A DNA stretch of 64,000 nt from the NCBI RefSeq assembly GCF_003350295.1, contig NZ_QLYY01000016.1, forward strand, positions 62,001 to 126,000. The letters run 5' to 3'. This stretch comes from Vibrio tetraodonis. Its GTDB lineage: Bacteria; Pseudomonadota; Gammaproteobacteria; Enterobacterales; Vibrionaceae. Of the stretch, positions 28,224 to 38,621 are shown piece after piece. The notes under the pieces were generated by a model, which saw only the letters and a program-made list of their open reading frames with translations, searched no databases and was not told where the DNA came from. A program made the position numbers and the translations under genes. Each line of letters begins with the position of its first letter. The stretch's first letter is position 1.

Positions 28224-29285
28224 ATGCAAGCAGCTCAAGCTACTACGAATAAAACACCACTTGGTACTATTGAAGAGCAAGTTGAGAGATACAAACAAGT
28301 ATTAGATGTCATGCCAGCAGGAGTGATCTTGTTAGACACACAAGGTGTTGTGCATGAAGCCAACCCAGAAGCTCAGCGACTACTGGAAATGCCGCTTGTT
28401 GGGCAAAAGTGGTTTGAAGTTATCCAAGGGGCATTTGCTCCCAGAGAGGATGATGGGCATGAAGTCTCTTTACGAAATGGGCGTAAAGTGAGGCTTGCTA
28501 TCTCTGCTTCACCTACAGGACAACTAATACTTATCACTGATTTGACCGAAACACGACTGTTACAATCACGCATCAGTGATCTTCAACGCTTGTCTTCGCT
28601 TGGACGAATGGTTGCTTCACTGGCACATCAAGTACGTACTCCCTTGTCCAGCGCTATGCTTTACGCGTCAAATTTAGGTGCGCCTAGCTTACCTTCTTCA
28701 ACTAAACAACGTTTCCAAGCTAAGCTGATGGACCGCTTACACGATTTAGAAAAGCAAGTGAATGATATGTTGCTGTTTGCCAAAGGCGGTGACAATAAAG
28801 TGGTTAAATCTTTTACTGTGTCCGAATTAGTCTCTGAATTTTCCCCAATGGTTGAGACGGCTCTAAAAAACAACCAGATTGATTACCACCTAGAAGTTGA
28901 ACAAGAAGACGCTCAACTTCTAGGTAATGCTAACGCCATAGCATCGGCTCTAAGTAACTTAGTGATGAACGCGATACAGATTTCTGGCAAGGACTCTCAA
29001 GTCGACGTTTTTTTTAGACCTGTGCGCAATGAGCTTAAAATTTCGGTTCAGGATAATGGTCCAGGTGTGCCGAAAGAACTACAAGATCAAATTATGGAGC
29101 CGTTTTTTACAACTCGCTCTCAAGGAACAGGGCTTGGACTTGCTGTTGTACAGATGGTATGCCGTGCTCACGATGGAAGGCTCGAGCTTATTTCTGAGCA
29201 AGGAGAAGGAGCATGTTTTACTATCTGCATCCCTCTTGAAAGCAGCTCGCAGGATAATCCCGAGATAATCAAAGGAGAAGGATAA
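28224..29285 (+). CDS. flrB: FlrB, flagellar sensor histidine kinase
   Basis: This 353-residue cytoplasmic histidine kinase phosphorylates FlrC. A PAS-like domain (about 20-120; DVMPAGVILLDTQGVVHEAN) is followed by the dimerisation helix with phospho-acceptor His135 in SLAHQVRTPLSSAM. The ATPase domain has an N box (NLVMNAIQ), G1 (QDNGPGVP) and G2 (GTGLGLAVV). No membrane segment is present, so the signal is intracellular. It overlaps flrC by one base (TAATG). Confidence 0.95.
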   Translation: MQAAQATTNKTPLGTIEEQVERYKQVLDVMPAGVILLDTQGVVHEANPEAQRLLEMPLVGQKWFEVIQGAFAPREDDGHEVSLRNGRKVRLAISASPTGQLILITDLTETRLLQSRISDLQRLSSLGRMVASLAHQVRTPLSSAMLYASNLGAPSLPSSTKQRFQAKLMDRLHDLEKQVNDMLLFAKGGDNKVVKSFTVSELVSEFSPMVETALKNNQIDYHLEVEQEDAQLLGNANAIASALSNLVMNAIQISGKDSQVDVFFRPVRNELKISVQDNGPGVPKELQDQIMEPFFTTRSQGTGLGLAVVQMVCRAHDGRLELISEQGEGACFTICIPLESSSQDNPEIIKGEG

Positions 29286-30685
29286 TGACGCAAAGCAAAG
29301 TACTGATCGTGGAAGACGATGAAGGCTTGCGTGAAGCCTTGGTTGATACTCTTGCCCTTGCAGGATATGAATGGTTAGAAGCAGACAGCGCAGAAGATGC
29401 GCTGCTCAAGCTCAAATCACATTCTGTTGATATAGTGGTATCTGATGTGCAAATGGCAGGGATGGGAGGACTAGCCCTACTGCGCAACATCAAGCAGCAT
29501 TGGCCAAACATTCCAGTTCTACTGATGACGGCATATGCGAATATTGAAGATGCTGTTTCTGCGATGAAAGACGGAGCCATCGATTATATGGCCAAGCCAT
29601 TTGCGCCTGAAGTTTTGCTCAATATGGTCAGTCGATACGCTCCCAGTAAATCTGACGATAATGGTGATGCTGTCGTTGCGGACGATAAAAGTCTTAAGTT
29701 ATTGGCCATGGCGGATAAAGTAGCCAAAACAGACGCGAATGTTATGGTGCTTGGCCCCAGTGGTTCGGGTAAAGAAGTCATGTCACGTTACATTCACAAT
29801 GCATCAAATCGAAAAGATGGCCCTTTTGTCGCAATTAACTGTGCTGCTATTCCAGATAACATGTTAGAAGCGACTCTATTTGGTTATGAAAAAGGGGCGT
29901 TCACTGGTGCTGTACAAGCGTGTCCAGGGAAATTTGAACAAGCCCAAGGTGGAACAATTCTTCTCGATGAAATCAGCGAGATGGATTTGAATCTTCAGGC
30001 TAAGTTACTACGTGTTCTGCAAGAGCGAGAAGTTGAACGTTTGGGAAGTCGTAAAAGCATTAGACTTGATGTGCGTGTTTTAGCAACGAGTAACCGAGAT
30101 CTAAAACTTTATGTCCAAGAAGGTAATTTTCGAGAAGACTTATATTATCGGTTAAATGTGTTTCCTCTTGCTTGGCCAGCTCTTTGCGAGCGTAAAAATG
30201 ATATCGAGCCTCTTGCTAGGCACCTTGTTGAACGTCATTGCAAAAAATTAGGGCTTCCTGTTCCTAACTTGGCTGTTGATGCCTTAAACAAACTCCATGC
30301 TTATCATTGGCCCGGTAACGTTCGTGAGTTGGATAATGTGGTCCAGCGAGCGCTTATTTTAAGTGAAAATGAGCAGGTTAACGCCGAACATATCCTTCTT
30401 GAAGGACTTGATTGGCAAGACGCGTGCAGCTTGCAGCACATAGTGGAAACTGGTCAGATTAGCGCGCCTAATATAAAGCCTTTGGCTGAAGTAGAAGGCG
30501 AGTTCCCTGTGTCTTCTGGTTTAGGAGGCGAATTACGAGAGCAGGAGTTTGCGATTATTCTCGACACGTTAGCAGAGTGTAATGGTCGGCGTAAAGACAT
30601 GGCTGAGAAACTGGGTATTAGCCCTAGAACACTGCGCTACAAGCTTGCAAAAATGAGAGATGCAGGCATTGAAATCCCCAACTAA
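29285..30685 (+). CDS. flrC: FlrC, sigma-54-dependent response regulator
   Basis: FlrC is the class III flagellar activator phosphorylated by FlrB. It has 466 residues. The receiver domain has phospho-acceptor Asp54 in VVSDVQMAG. An AAA+ domain follows with Walker A GPSGSGKE and GAFTGA at 204-209. The C-terminal Fis-like helix-turn-helix ([20 protein letters not shown]) is intact. The fliE operon begins after a sigma-54 promoter 28 bases downstream of the flrC stop. Confidence 0.96.
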   Translation: MTQSKVLIVEDDEGLREALVDTLALAGYEWLEADSAEDALLKLKSHSVDIVVSDVQMAGMGGLALLRNIKQHWPNIPVLLMTAYANIEDAVSAMKDGAIDYMAKPFAPEVLLNMVSRYAPSKSDDNGDAVVADDKSLKLLAMADKVAKTDANVMVLGPSGSGKEVMSRYIHNASNRKDGPFVAINCAAIPDNMLEATLFGYEKGAFTGAVQACPGKFEQAQGGTILLDEISEMDLNLQAKLLRVLQEREVERLGSRKSIRLDVRVLATSNRDLKLYVQEGNFREDLYYRLNVFPLAWPALCERKNDIEPLARHLVERHCKKLGLPVPNLAVDALNKLHAYHWPGNVRELDNVVQRALILSENEQVNAEHILLEGLDWQDACSLQHIVETGQISAPNIKPLAEVEGEFPVSSGLGGELREQEFAIILDTLAECNGRRKDMAEKLGISPRTLRYKLAKMRDAGIEIPN

Positions 30686-30712
30686 AGTGTGGGTGGTAAT
30701 GCCAAATCTTTA

Positions 30713-30728
30713 TGGCATGCAGATTGCA
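30713..30728 (+). promoter_or_regulatory. sigma-54 promoter of the fliE operon
   Basis: TGGCATGCAGATTGCA has exact GG-N10-GC spacing (30714-30715 and 30726-30727). It is close to consensus TGGCAC-N5-TTGCA. It lies between flrC and fliE, 54 bases before the fliE ATG. Confidence 0.9.
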
Positions 30729-30781
30729 GATTATTCTAACAACAAGGATTATGGTCAAAGAGTTGACGGTTGAGGTGCTCA

Positions 30782-31093
30782 ATGAAAGTGGATAGTTTTC
30801 AAGGCGAGTTACAAGCCATGATGTTTGAGGCAGCCAATACAAAGCCTGCAGCAACGGGACAGAAAGTTGGTGCTGACTTTAAGGATATGCTCAACAGCGC
30901 AATCAATAATGTCAACGGATTAGCTAAGTCATCAAGCAACTTACAAATGCGTTTCGACAGAGGTGACGACGATATTTCGTTGTCCGACGTTATGATTGCG
31001 AGAAACAAGTCGAGCGTTGCGTTTGAAGCAACAATTCAGGTGCGCAATAAGCTTGTCGAAGCGTACAAAGAATTGATGAATATGCCAGTTTAA
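30782..31093 (+). CDS. fliE: FliE, hook-basal body adaptor
   Basis: FliE joins the MS ring to the proximal rod and is an early export substrate. I took the ATG at 30782 (103 residues), with GAGG 6 bases upstream, over a TTG at 30770. The FliE domain is evident: ADFKDMLNSAINNVNGLAK, then the conserved end SLSDVMIARNKSSVAFEATI with VRNKLVEAYKELMNMPV. It is first in the fliEFGHIJ run. Confidence 0.95.
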   Translation: MKVDSFQGELQAMMFEAANTKPAATGQKVGADFKDMLNSAINNVNGLAKSSSNLQMRFDRGDDDISLSDVMIARNKSSVAFEATIQVRNKLVEAYKELMNMPV

Positions 31094-31109
31094 GCGATAG
31101 GTACTGTCT

Positions 31110-32858
31110 GTGTCAGAAGAAGAAACCCCATCAACAGAGCTCGCTGTAGCGGAAGATGCGCCGGATACAGGTATGGTAGCCGCATCCGATTTGGATACTG
31201 ATATTCAAAATCCAGATTTGGATGAACAGAGCTCGAAGAAATTTGATATGGCTGTTGGAGATCTTGACCTTCTTCGACAGGTTGTACTTGTCTTCTCTAT
31301 CTCCATTTGTGTTGCCTTAATTGTGATGCTGTTTTTCTGGGTTCGAGAGCCTGAAATGCGTCCATTAGGGGCGTATGAGACGGAAGAACTGATCCCTGTA
31401 CTCGACTACCTTGATCAAGAAAAAATAGATTATAACCTTGATGGTAATACGATTTCTGTGCCCGTCAGCGAGTATAACTCAATTAAGTTAAATATGGTTC
31501 GAGCTGGCTTAAATAGCGAAAAGCAAGCCGGAAATGACATATTAATGCAGGATATGGGGTTTGGCGTTTCGCAGCGTTTGGAGCAAGAACGCTTGAAACT
31601 CAGTCGAGAGCTTCAACTTGCTAAAGCGATAGAGGAAATGAAACATGTACGTAAAGCACGTGTCCTACTTGCTTTACCAAAGAGAAGCGTGTTTGTTCGG
31701 CATAATCAGGAAGCGTCTGCTTCTGTATTCCTCACTCTTCGTATGGGAGCTTCTCTAAAACAAGAAGAGGTCGATTCGATCGTTGATATAGTTGCAAGTG
31801 CGGTCCCTGGTATGAAGCCAAATCGAATCACTGTCACAGATCAACATGGTCGTCTTTTGAGTTCTGGTTCTCAAGATCCTGCTTCAGCAGCTCGGCGCAA
31901 AGAGCATGAGCTGGAGAGAAAACAAGAAGAAGCATTGCGTGAGAAAATTGACTCTGTGCTTATTCCTATTCTGGGTTTTGGTAACTACACCGCGCAGGTC
32001 GATATCCAGTTAGATTTCAGCGCAGTGGAACAAACCCGTAAGCGCTTTGACCCCAACACACCTTCTACTCGAAGCGAGTACACCTTGGAAGACTATAATA
32101 ATGGTAATGTCGTCGCTGGTGTTCCGGGGGCCCTTAGTAACCAGCCTCCAGCAGATGCCTCAATACCGCAAGACGTTGCTCAAATGAAGGACGGGTCTTT
32201 GCTTGGGCAAGGCTCTGTGCATAAGGAAGCCACGCGTAACTTTGAACTGGATACTACGATCAGTCATGAGCGGCGTCAGACCGGTGTTGTTAACCGACAA
32301 ACGGTTGCCGTTGCGATAAAAAATCGTCCTACGACCAACCCTGATACGGGTGAAACGACTTATCAACCGATTTCTGACGCTGAATTGAAGTCCATTCGCG
32401 AGGTATTGATTGGTACAGTGGGCTTTAATGAAGATCGTGGTGATTTACTCAACGTCCTTAGTATGCAGTTTGCAGAGCCAGAAGCGGAAGTCATAGGTGA
32501 AGTGCCGATTTGGGAGCACGAGAACTTTAATGATTGGATGAGATGGTTAGCCAGTGCGCTTGTCATTATCGTGATAGTTCTTGTTTTGGTCCGCCCAGCA
32601 ATGACCAAACTACTGAACCCTGCTTCGGACGATGATGAGGACATGTATGGGCCTGATGGTTTACCTATTGGTGCCGATGGTGAGACAAGCCTTATTGGCG
32701 GCGACATGGACGGTGGAGAATTGTTTGAGTTTGGCTCTAGCATAGACTTACCAAACCTCCATAAAGATGAAGACGTGTTGAAAGCGGTTCGAGCTCTGGT
32801 AGCGAATGAGCCTGAACTTGCGGCACAAGTAGTGAAGAACTGGATGGAAGATGGCTAA
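31110..32858 (+). CDS. fliF: FliF, flagellar MS-ring protein
   Basis: This 582-residue inner-membrane ring protein forms the MS ring. It has an N-terminal membrane helix (about 52-74: LVFSISICVALIVMLFFWV) and ring-building motifs in the periplasmic half (LARELQ-like LSRELQLAKAIEEM, and ARVLLALPKRSVFVR). A disordered linker and a second helix (about 475-495: WLASALVIIVIVLVLVRPA) follow. The FliG-binding tail (EDVLKAVRALVANEPELAAQ) is at the end. The start is GTG. fliG overlaps by 8 bases. Confidence 0.97.
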   Translation: MSEEETPSTELAVAEDAPDTGMVAASDLDTDIQNPDLDEQSSKKFDMAVGDLDLLRQVVLVFSISICVALIVMLFFWVREPEMRPLGAYETEELIPVLDYLDQEKIDYNLDGNTISVPVSEYNSIKLNMVRAGLNSEKQAGNDILMQDMGFGVSQRLEQERLKLSRELQLAKAIEEMKHVRKARVLLALPKRSVFVRHNQEASASVFLTLRMGASLKQEEVDSIVDIVASAVPGMKPNRITVTDQHGRLLSSGSQDPASAARRKEHELERKQEEALREKIDSVLIPILGFGNYTAQVDIQLDFSAVEQTRKRFDPNTPSTRSEYTLEDYNNGNVVAGVPGALSNQPPADASIPQDVAQMKDGSLLGQGSVHKEATRNFELDTTISHERRQTGVVNRQTVAVAIKNRPTTNPDTGETTYQPISDAELKSIREVLIGTVGFNEDRGDLLNVLSMQFAEPEAEVIGEVPIWEHENFNDWMRWLASALVIIVIVLVLVRPAMTKLLNPASDDDEDMYGPDGLPIGADGETSLIGGDMDGGELFEFGSSIDLPNLHKDEDVLKAVRALVANEPELAAQVVKNWMEDG

Positions 32859-33897
32859 TGACGTTGCCCCTCAAGGTGAGGGCGAAGAAAACACCTTAGA
32901 TATTGAAAGTGTACCCGGTGAAGAGCGTGCGGCGATCCTTTTGCTGAGTCTTAATGAAGAAGACGCGGCTGGCATCATTCGCCATCTAGAGCCAAAGCAA
33001 GTACAGCGCGTAGGTAGTGCGATGGCTCAGGCTGCTAGCTTCAACCAAGAGAAGGTGAGTGTTGTTCATCGGGCCTTTTTGGAAGATATCCAGAAATACA
33101 CCAATATAGGTATGGGCAGTGAAGACTTTATGCGTAATGCTTTAGTTGCCGCCCTAGGTGAAGACAAAGCTAATAACCTTGTTGACCAGATATTACTTGG
33201 CACAGGCTCGAAAGGTTTGGATTCCCTAAAATGGATGGATCCTCGTCAGGTGGCCAGTATCATCATCAACGAGCACCCTCAGATTCAAACCATAGTACTT
33301 TCTTATCTGGAGCCCGACCAGTCAGCCGAGATTTTGACACAGTTTGCCGAACGTGATGCCCTTGACTTAGTAATGAGGATTGCCACGTTAGAGGAAGTAC
33401 AGCCTTCAGCCCTTGCTGAGTTGAATGAAATCATGGAGAAACAGTTTGCCGGTCAGGCAGGTGCTCAAGCCGCGAAAATTGGTGGTACTAAAGCTGCGGC
33501 CGAAATCATGAACTTTATGGATAACCAGATGGAAAGCATCATGATGGAGCAAATCCGTGAGCAAGATGAAGATATGGCAACACAGATTCAAGATCTTATG
33601 TTTGTATTTGAAAACCTTATCGAAGTCGACGATTCAGGTATCCAAAAACTGCTGCGTGATGTTCCGCAAGAGTCTCTTCAGAGAGCACTCAAAGGTGCAG
33701 ATGATGCTCTGCGTGAAAAAATCTTCAAGAATATGTCTAAACGAGCGGCAGAACTTATGGCTGATGATCTTGAAGCCATGGCGCCAATTAAAGTTTCTGA
33801 CGTTGAAGCTGCGCAGAAAGAGGTGCTGGCCGTTGCACGTAAAATGGCTGACTCTGGTGAAATTGTTCTTGGCGGTGGTGCCGATGAATTCTTATAG
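32851..33897 (+). CDS. fliG: FliG, motor switch protein
   Basis: This 348-residue rotor protein couples stator torque (PomA/PomB) to rotation. The N-terminal FliF-binding domain contains ERAAILLLSLNEEDAA. The middle domain has the EHPQ motif (IINEHPQIQTIVLSYL). The C-terminal torque domain has FENLIEVDDSGIQKLLRDV and the charged helix around MSKRAAELMADDLEAM. The length and all three domains are complete. Confidence 0.97.
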   Translation: MANDVAPQGEGEENTLDIESVPGEERAAILLLSLNEEDAAGIIRHLEPKQVQRVGSAMAQAASFNQEKVSVVHRAFLEDIQKYTNIGMGSEDFMRNALVAALGEDKANNLVDQILLGTGSKGLDSLKWMDPRQVASIIINEHPQIQTIVLSYLEPDQSAEILTQFAERDALDLVMRIATLEEVQPSALAELNEIMEKQFAGQAGAQAAKIGGTKAAAEIMNFMDNQMESIMMEQIREQDEDMATQIQDLMFVFENLIEVDDSGIQKLLRDVPQESLQRALKGADDALREKIFKNMSKRAAELMADDLEAMAPIKVSDVEAAQKEVLAVARKMADSGEIVLGGGADEFL

Positions 33898-33921
33898 TCT
33901 TGAACATTAGGTAATTTGGTT

Positions 33922-34722
33922 ATGTCAGATGAAAGAAAGCGCGGATACCTGCGTATAGAAGAAGGGGACCTTGCTCATAAAACTGAGGTGTGGGGTATGC
34001 CAGATTACTCTTCGGAAACTCGTTCTCAGGCTAAAGAGACCGCCTTGAATTATGACCCCAGTTGGATGCCAGCGCTTCCAGAGCCAGAGCCAGAACCTCC
34101 GAAAGAGCTAACTGAAGAAGAAATAGAACAAATTAAGCAGCGGGCTCATGAAGAAGGACTGTTACAAGGGCAAGAAGCGGGTTTTACGCAAGGGTATGAA
34201 AAAGGAAAAGAGCAAGGAAGCGCTGAGGGCCACAAGGAAGGTTTTGAAGCGGGTAAAGCCGAAGGCGTAGAAGCTGGACAAGAGCTTATTCAGGCGCAAA
34301 TTAGTACCTTCGTTGATTTAGCAAACCAGTTTGCTCAGCCTCTTGAACTGCTTAATGTACAAGTCGAAAAACAGATTGTTGATATGGTGCTAACTTTGGT
34401 TAAAGAAGTTGTTCATGTTGAAGCTAAAATCAATCCTAAAGTGGTGTTAGATACGGTTAAGCAATCTGTCGAATCCCTGCCAGTATCTGGACACTCGATT
34501 ACGGTCAAATTGCATCCTGATGATGTTGAGATCGTGCGTTCTGCATATGGTGAGGGTGAGCTGGAGTTTCGTAATTGGCTGCTGGTGTCTGAACCCGCAC
34601 TCAACCCAGGTGACTTACAAATTGAAGCTGGTGAGTCCAGTGTTAATTATCGATTAGAGGACAGAATCCGTAGTGTTCTCGATAACTTCTGTGGCGCAAA
34701 TCATCATCAAGGTGGTGACTAA
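33922..34722 (+). CDS. fliH: FliH, export ATPase regulator
   Basis: FliH binds FliI and links it to the C-ring. I start at the ATG 33922 (266 residues), with AGGTAA upstream. The in-frame TTG at 33916 is an alternative. The N-terminal part is Pro/Glu-rich, followed by GxxxG-like helical repeats ([20 protein letters not shown]) typical of FliH. The C-terminal domain is FliH/HrpE-like ([27 protein letters not shown]). It overlaps fliI by one base. Confidence 0.93.
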   Translation: MSDERKRGYLRIEEGDLAHKTEVWGMPDYSSETRSQAKETALNYDPSWMPALPEPEPEPPKELTEEEIEQIKQRAHEEGLLQGQEAGFTQGYEKGKEQGSAEGHKEGFEAGKAEGVEAGQELIQAQISTFVDLANQFAQPLELLNVQVEKQIVDMVLTLVKEVVHVEAKINPKVVLDTVKQSVESLPVSGHSITVKLHPDDVEIVRSAYGEGELEFRNWLLVSEPALNPGDLQIEAGESSVNYRLEDRIRSVLDNFCGANHHQGGD

Positions 34723-36053
34723 TGTTAGCGCTTGCTGAACGTCTCTCGCATTATCAAACGGATGGCATTACTTGTCGTCCTGTCGCTTCGGGTAAGTTGG
34801 TTCGTGTCGTTGGGCTTACATTAGAAGCGACTGGGTGCCGAGCGCCGATCGGTAGTTTATGTCAGGTTGAAACGATACATGGCCACATGGATGCTGAAGT
34901 TGTCGGCTTCTCGGGCGATAATTTATTCCTGATGCCTAGTGAGCAAATAACAGGGGTTCTACCAGGAGCCAAAGTGACGCCCTTAGCGACAGATTCTGGT
35001 TTGCCTGTCGGGATGGAATTGCTTGGGCGTGTTATCGATGGTGTTGGTAATCCGCTCGATGGGCTTGGGCCTCTGTACACGGATAATCGCGCCAAGTTTA
35101 ATTCTGATCCTATCAATCCTCTTTCTCGAAAGCCTATCTCAGAGCCCTTAGACGTTGGGATAAAAGCAATTAACAGTTTACTTACCGTGGGTAAAGGCCA
35201 GCGTATTGGCTTATTTGCTGGTTCTGGTGTGGGTAAATCAGTCACTTTAGGCATGATGACGAGGGGAACCACTGCGCAAGTCGTAGTGGTGGGCCTTATC
35301 GGTGAGCGTGGGCGCGAGGTGAAAGAATTTATTGATGACATACTTGGCGTTGATGGTCGTCAGCGCTCTGTTGTTGTTGCAGCACCTGCAGATTCTTCTC
35401 CACTCATGCGTCTAAAGGGGTGCCAAACAGCACTGACTATAGCCGAATATTTTCGCGATCAAGGCCTTGATGTCTTGCTTTTATTGGATTCTCTCACCCG
35501 TTTTGCACAAGCCCAGCGTGAAATCGCCTTATCTGTTGGGGAGCCGCCTGCGACTAAAGGCTATCCACCTTCTGTCTTTGCCAAGCTTCCTTCTCTGGTA
35601 GAGCGGGCAGGCAATGGCAGTCAAGAGCATGGTTCAATTACGGCTTTTTTCACTGTTCTTACTGAGGGCGATGACTTACAAGACCCGATTGCTGATGCTT
35701 CAAGGGCGATACTTGATGGACATATTGTATTGTCGCGTGAAATGGCAGATGCTGGCCACTATCCAGCGATTGATGTTGAAAAGTCAGTCAGCCGAGTGAT
35801 GCCACAGGTGACAGGCGAAGAACAAATTCTGATGTCCAAAGTTGTGCGACAGGTTCTATCGGTTTGTAGAAAAAACCAAGACTTAGTCTCTATTGGTGCT
35901 TACAAGCCTGGTTCAGATCCTGCGATAGACAGTGCGTTTACACTCAAACCTAGGTTGGATGCCTACTTACAGCAAGGAATGAAAGAAACTGTCCCCTTCG
36001 ATATGAGCATCAGTATGTTGCGTAACTTGCTGCAAGTTCAAGCGGAGGAGTAA
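34722..36053 (+). CDS. fliI: FliI, flagellar export ATPase
   Basis: This 443-residue F1-beta-like ATPase drives type III export of rod, hook and filament proteins. Walker A is [11 protein letters not shown] (about 164-174). Walker B is in [30 protein letters not shown] and the [14 protein letters not shown] signature are intact, as is the C-terminal [15 protein letters not shown] segment. It overlaps fliH by one base. fliJ follows 3 bases later. Confidence 0.97.
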   Translation: MLALAERLSHYQTDGITCRPVASGKLVRVVGLTLEATGCRAPIGSLCQVETIHGHMDAEVVGFSGDNLFLMPSEQITGVLPGAKVTPLATDSGLPVGMELLGRVIDGVGNPLDGLGPLYTDNRAKFNSDPINPLSRKPISEPLDVGIKAINSLLTVGKGQRIGLFAGSGVGKSVTLGMMTRGTTAQVVVVGLIGERGREVKEFIDDILGVDGRQRSVVVAAPADSSPLMRLKGCQTALTIAEYFRDQGLDVLLLLDSLTRFAQAQREIALSVGEPPATKGYPPSVFAKLPSLVERAGNGSQEHGSITAFFTVLTEGDDLQDPIADASRAILDGHIVLSREMADAGHYPAIDVEKSVSRVMPQVTGEEQILMSKVVRQVLSVCRKNQDLVSIGAYKPGSDPAIDSAFTLKPRLDAYLQQGMKETVPFDMSISMLRNLLQVQAEE

Positions 36054-36056
36054 TGT

Positions 36057-36497
36057 ATGGATAATGCGATGGTATTTCTTCTTGAACAATCTAAAGAACG
36101 TGAAAATCAAGCGGTGCTTGCGCTCAGCCAAGCTAGAGCTGAGCTGGATGACTATTATCAACAGTTGAAACAAATAGAGAATTACCGCTTGGACTATTGT
36201 GATCAGCTTGTCGAAAAAGGTAAGCAGGGTTTGACGGCTAGCCAATACATGCATTTAAACCGATTTCTAACAACACTGGATGAGACTCTTTCTAAACAGA
36301 AGCAGGCAGAGCAACATTTCATCTCTCAAGTAGAAAGTTGTGAGCATAATTGGACGGAATGCCGCAAGCAGCGCCGATCTTATGAATGGCTTATCGATAA
36401 AAAACAAGAAGAAAAGCAGCGACTACAGTATATCCGCGAACAAAAGCAAATGGATGAGTTTGCTACGGTCCAGTATGCCCGCCGATCTGCAAACTAG
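36057..36497 (+). CDS. fliJ: FliJ, export chaperone-escort protein
   Basis: This 146-residue protein is predicted to be an almost continuous coiled coil, Gln/Lys/Glu-rich. It has the FliJ pattern LLEQSKERENQAVLALSQAR and YEWLIDKKQEEKQRLQYIRE near the end. FliJ acts as the stalk in the FliI ring and recycles chaperones. It is the last gene before an internal sigma-54 promoter. Confidence 0.92.
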   Translation: MDNAMVFLLEQSKERENQAVLALSQARAELDDYYQQLKQIENYRLDYCDQLVEKGKQGLTASQYMHLNRFLTTLDETLSKQKQAEQHFISQVESCEHNWTECRKQRRSYEWLIDKKQEEKQRLQYIREQKQMDEFATVQYARRSAN

Positions 36498-36536
36498 TAC
36501 TAGGTAGAATCAATAATCTTGTATGACTAAACGACT

Positions 36537-36552
36537 TGGCTCGCTTTTTGCT
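36537..36552 (+). promoter_or_regulatory. Internal sigma-54 promoter before fliK
   Basis: TGGCTCGCTTTTTGCT shows GG (36538-36539), N10, GC (36550-36551). It lies in the 147-base gap between fliJ and fliK, the largest gap inside the fliE-flhB run. The spacing is exact and the TGGC and TTGC cores are intact. Confidence 0.75.
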
Positions 36553-36644
36553 CAATCAACATTGTTAAATATTGCTGCGTCGCTGATGATTGTTCTAATG
36601 ATTGTCTGTGGCTGTTCTCTCAATCGTATGTGAGTGCTCTGTTT

Positions 36645-38585
36645 ATGAATGTGAATATAACCCAAGTTTCCGACTCTTCTAAAGCAACCTCGACGACATC
36701 CCAGTCCGCAGAGACTGAGCAATCAGAAGGTTTTTTTGCTAAGTTAGCTGCGTTTATAAAAGGTGAATCCAGTGAAAAGCAATCAGCAGATGGAGTGACA
36801 GTGGATTCTCCTGTAGAAGGAGGTGACAGCACTAAGTTGATGCTAGAACAAGAGGTTAGCCTTGATGGTGACGTCGGTAATGAGGACGTTCCCCTTCTCG
36901 TTAAAAATAACGTATCCGATTCAGAAAAGCACATTGATGCTGACAGCCTTAAAGAACAATCACAAGTTTTAGCCGAAGGGGCGGCGCAAAAGAGCGGACC
37001 AGCAATACCTAGCAATTTACTCGAATCTGATGCGGAGAAGATAGTATCCGAAAATGGTGAATTACTCGGCAGGTTGGACGATGCAAACAAAGCATTACAA
37101 GACCAACCCGGCAAGGAGTTGCCACTAAAGGGTAACGATAATCAGATCCTCGTTAGTGACGACCTAAACACTCAGCATAATCAAACCATTTTACCGCAAG
37201 CCATTGGTAAAGAGGCGGCAACAACCGACTTATCTAGTGGCATTGATAGCATAGAGTCGGCATCGCTGGCTCAGGCCATTTCTCAAGGGCAATATGCAGA
37301 CATCCCTGAAATAGCTAAGCAGTTTATTGAATCTGAACATATGCCATCAGACGCCGTTCTTGCCACCGAATTAATGGCACACAAGCTTTCAAGTGAGAAT
37401 AAAGCGGACAACCTAGATGCGCTTGATGTAGAACAGGTGAAGCTTGCGATTGAAGGAGACATTGAGCGCTTGAAGCATCAGCTTAAGGAGCAAGGTCTCT
37501 CAGGTAATGAAATAGAGCAAATTGTTGAATCTGCGAAGGCGCAGGCTATGTCTGAGCAATTGCAAAGTCATATTACTCCAGTAGCAAAAGCAGTACATAC
37601 TGAGTTGCGAAGCGCTGACCTTAATCCGCACAGCACAAATATAGCTGAGAGTGCTAATCTTCAGGCTAACCCGGTAGGTGCAGTAGAAGCAATGCCTGCA
37701 ATGGCAACGTCGGCTATCCCTTGGTCAGCATCACCTGAAGAAGTGGTAGGTAATGAGATGTTACAAAAACTTGATGGAAAACATAAGGCGCCCCAAGCTC
37801 CTGTTGCCCAGGCAACCCCCCAAGTGTTGAATCAAGCTTCTCAATCATCCAACTTTGCGAATAGTCAGCATATTATTGCGCCCACACCAAACGTCCCGCT
37901 TGCGAATGATGTGTCTATTAATCAGCTTCAGCAGGTTGCCACTACCCCTGTCGCCAGCGAGCAGGCTGTGTTAAAGGCCGCGATGGGGGCTAAAACTTTG
38001 GGGGCATTAGGGAAGCTTTCTCAATCAGGGGCTAAGCAAGGAGCGGCATCAGGCCAAGAGTTTGGTTTAGCTCAGCAATTATCTCAGGCTGCTGGGCAAC
38101 AGGTTGGTGCTGGACAAGCACAATTGCGTGCCGAGCAAGCTTCGGCTCAGGCACCTTTGCCGTTAAATAGAGAGCTTGCCGGTGACCAAGTTGCTGAGCG
38201 TGTTCAGATGATGATGTCTAAAAACCTTAAGAATGTAGATATTCGTCTTGATCCTCCAGAGCTTGGGCGATTGCAAATTCGCTTAAATGTAGGGGGAGAT
38301 GGTGCAACGGTACATTTTACAGTTGCAAACCAGCAAGCCAGAGATGTGATTGAACAATCTATGCCTCGCTTAAGAGAAATGTTAGCTCAGCAAGGGTTAC
38401 AACTGGGTGATTCATCGGTTCAGCAACAGTCTTCCGGGCAGCAGAATCGCTATGCTGGAAATAGCTCGGATAATGGTCAAGGTGACAGCAATCAGGCCTT
38501 TTCTAGTGAAGAAAACCTTGAACCAGGCGTCAATCTTGATTTGAATGTGACAACAAAGCGTGATGGAATCAGTTATTACGCTTAA
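36645..38585 (+). CDS. fliK: FliK, flagellar hook-length control protein
   Basis: FliK is the secreted ruler that sets hook length and switches FlhB specificity. The product is about 646 residues from the ATG at 36645. A GTG at 36630 would add five residues, and no strong ribosome site favours either. A long, low-conservation Ala/Gln/Ser/Glu-rich region (about 1-510) is followed by the conserved FliK C-terminal domain with KNLKNVDIRLDPPELGRLQI and VHFTVANQQARDVIEQSMPRLREML. The tail is Gln/Ser-rich. The large size is usual for polar flagella in Vibrio. Confidence 0.92.
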   Translation: MNVNITQVSDSSKATSTTSQSAETEQSEGFFAKLAAFIKGESSEKQSADGVTVDSPVEGGDSTKLMLEQEVSLDGDVGNEDVPLLVKNNVSDSEKHIDADSLKEQSQVLAEGAAQKSGPAIPSNLLESDAEKIVSENGELLGRLDDANKALQDQPGKELPLKGNDNQILVSDDLNTQHNQTILPQAIGKEAATTDLSSGIDSIESASLAQAISQGQYADIPEIAKQFIESEHMPSDAVLATELMAHKLSSENKADNLDALDVEQVKLAIEGDIERLKHQLKEQGLSGNEIEQIVESAKAQAMSEQLQSHITPVAKAVHTELRSADLNPHSTNIAESANLQANPVGAVEAMPAMATSAIPWSASPEEVVGNEMLQKLDGKHKAPQAPVAQATPQVLNQASQSSNFANSQHIIAPTPNVPLANDVSINQLQQVATTPVASEQAVLKAAMGAKTLGALGKLSQSGAKQGAASGQEFGLAQQLSQAAGQQVGAGQAQLRAEQASAQAPLPLNRELAGDQVAERVQMMMSKNLKNVDIRLDPPELGRLQIRLNVGGDGATVHFTVANQQARDVIEQSMPRLREMLAQQGLQLGDSSVQQQSSGQQNRYAGNSSDNGQGDSNQAFSSEENLEPGVNLDLNVTTKRDGISYYA

Positions 38586-38621
38586 ACTATAGAAAAGTAA
38601 GCAAAATAGAGAACCACGGAT

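Noticed and set aside
29029..29268. 79-codon plus-strand ORF inside flrB and similar short frames inside the fli genes
   Set aside because: They lie out of frame inside clearly recognised coding sequences and lack ribosome sites or family features.
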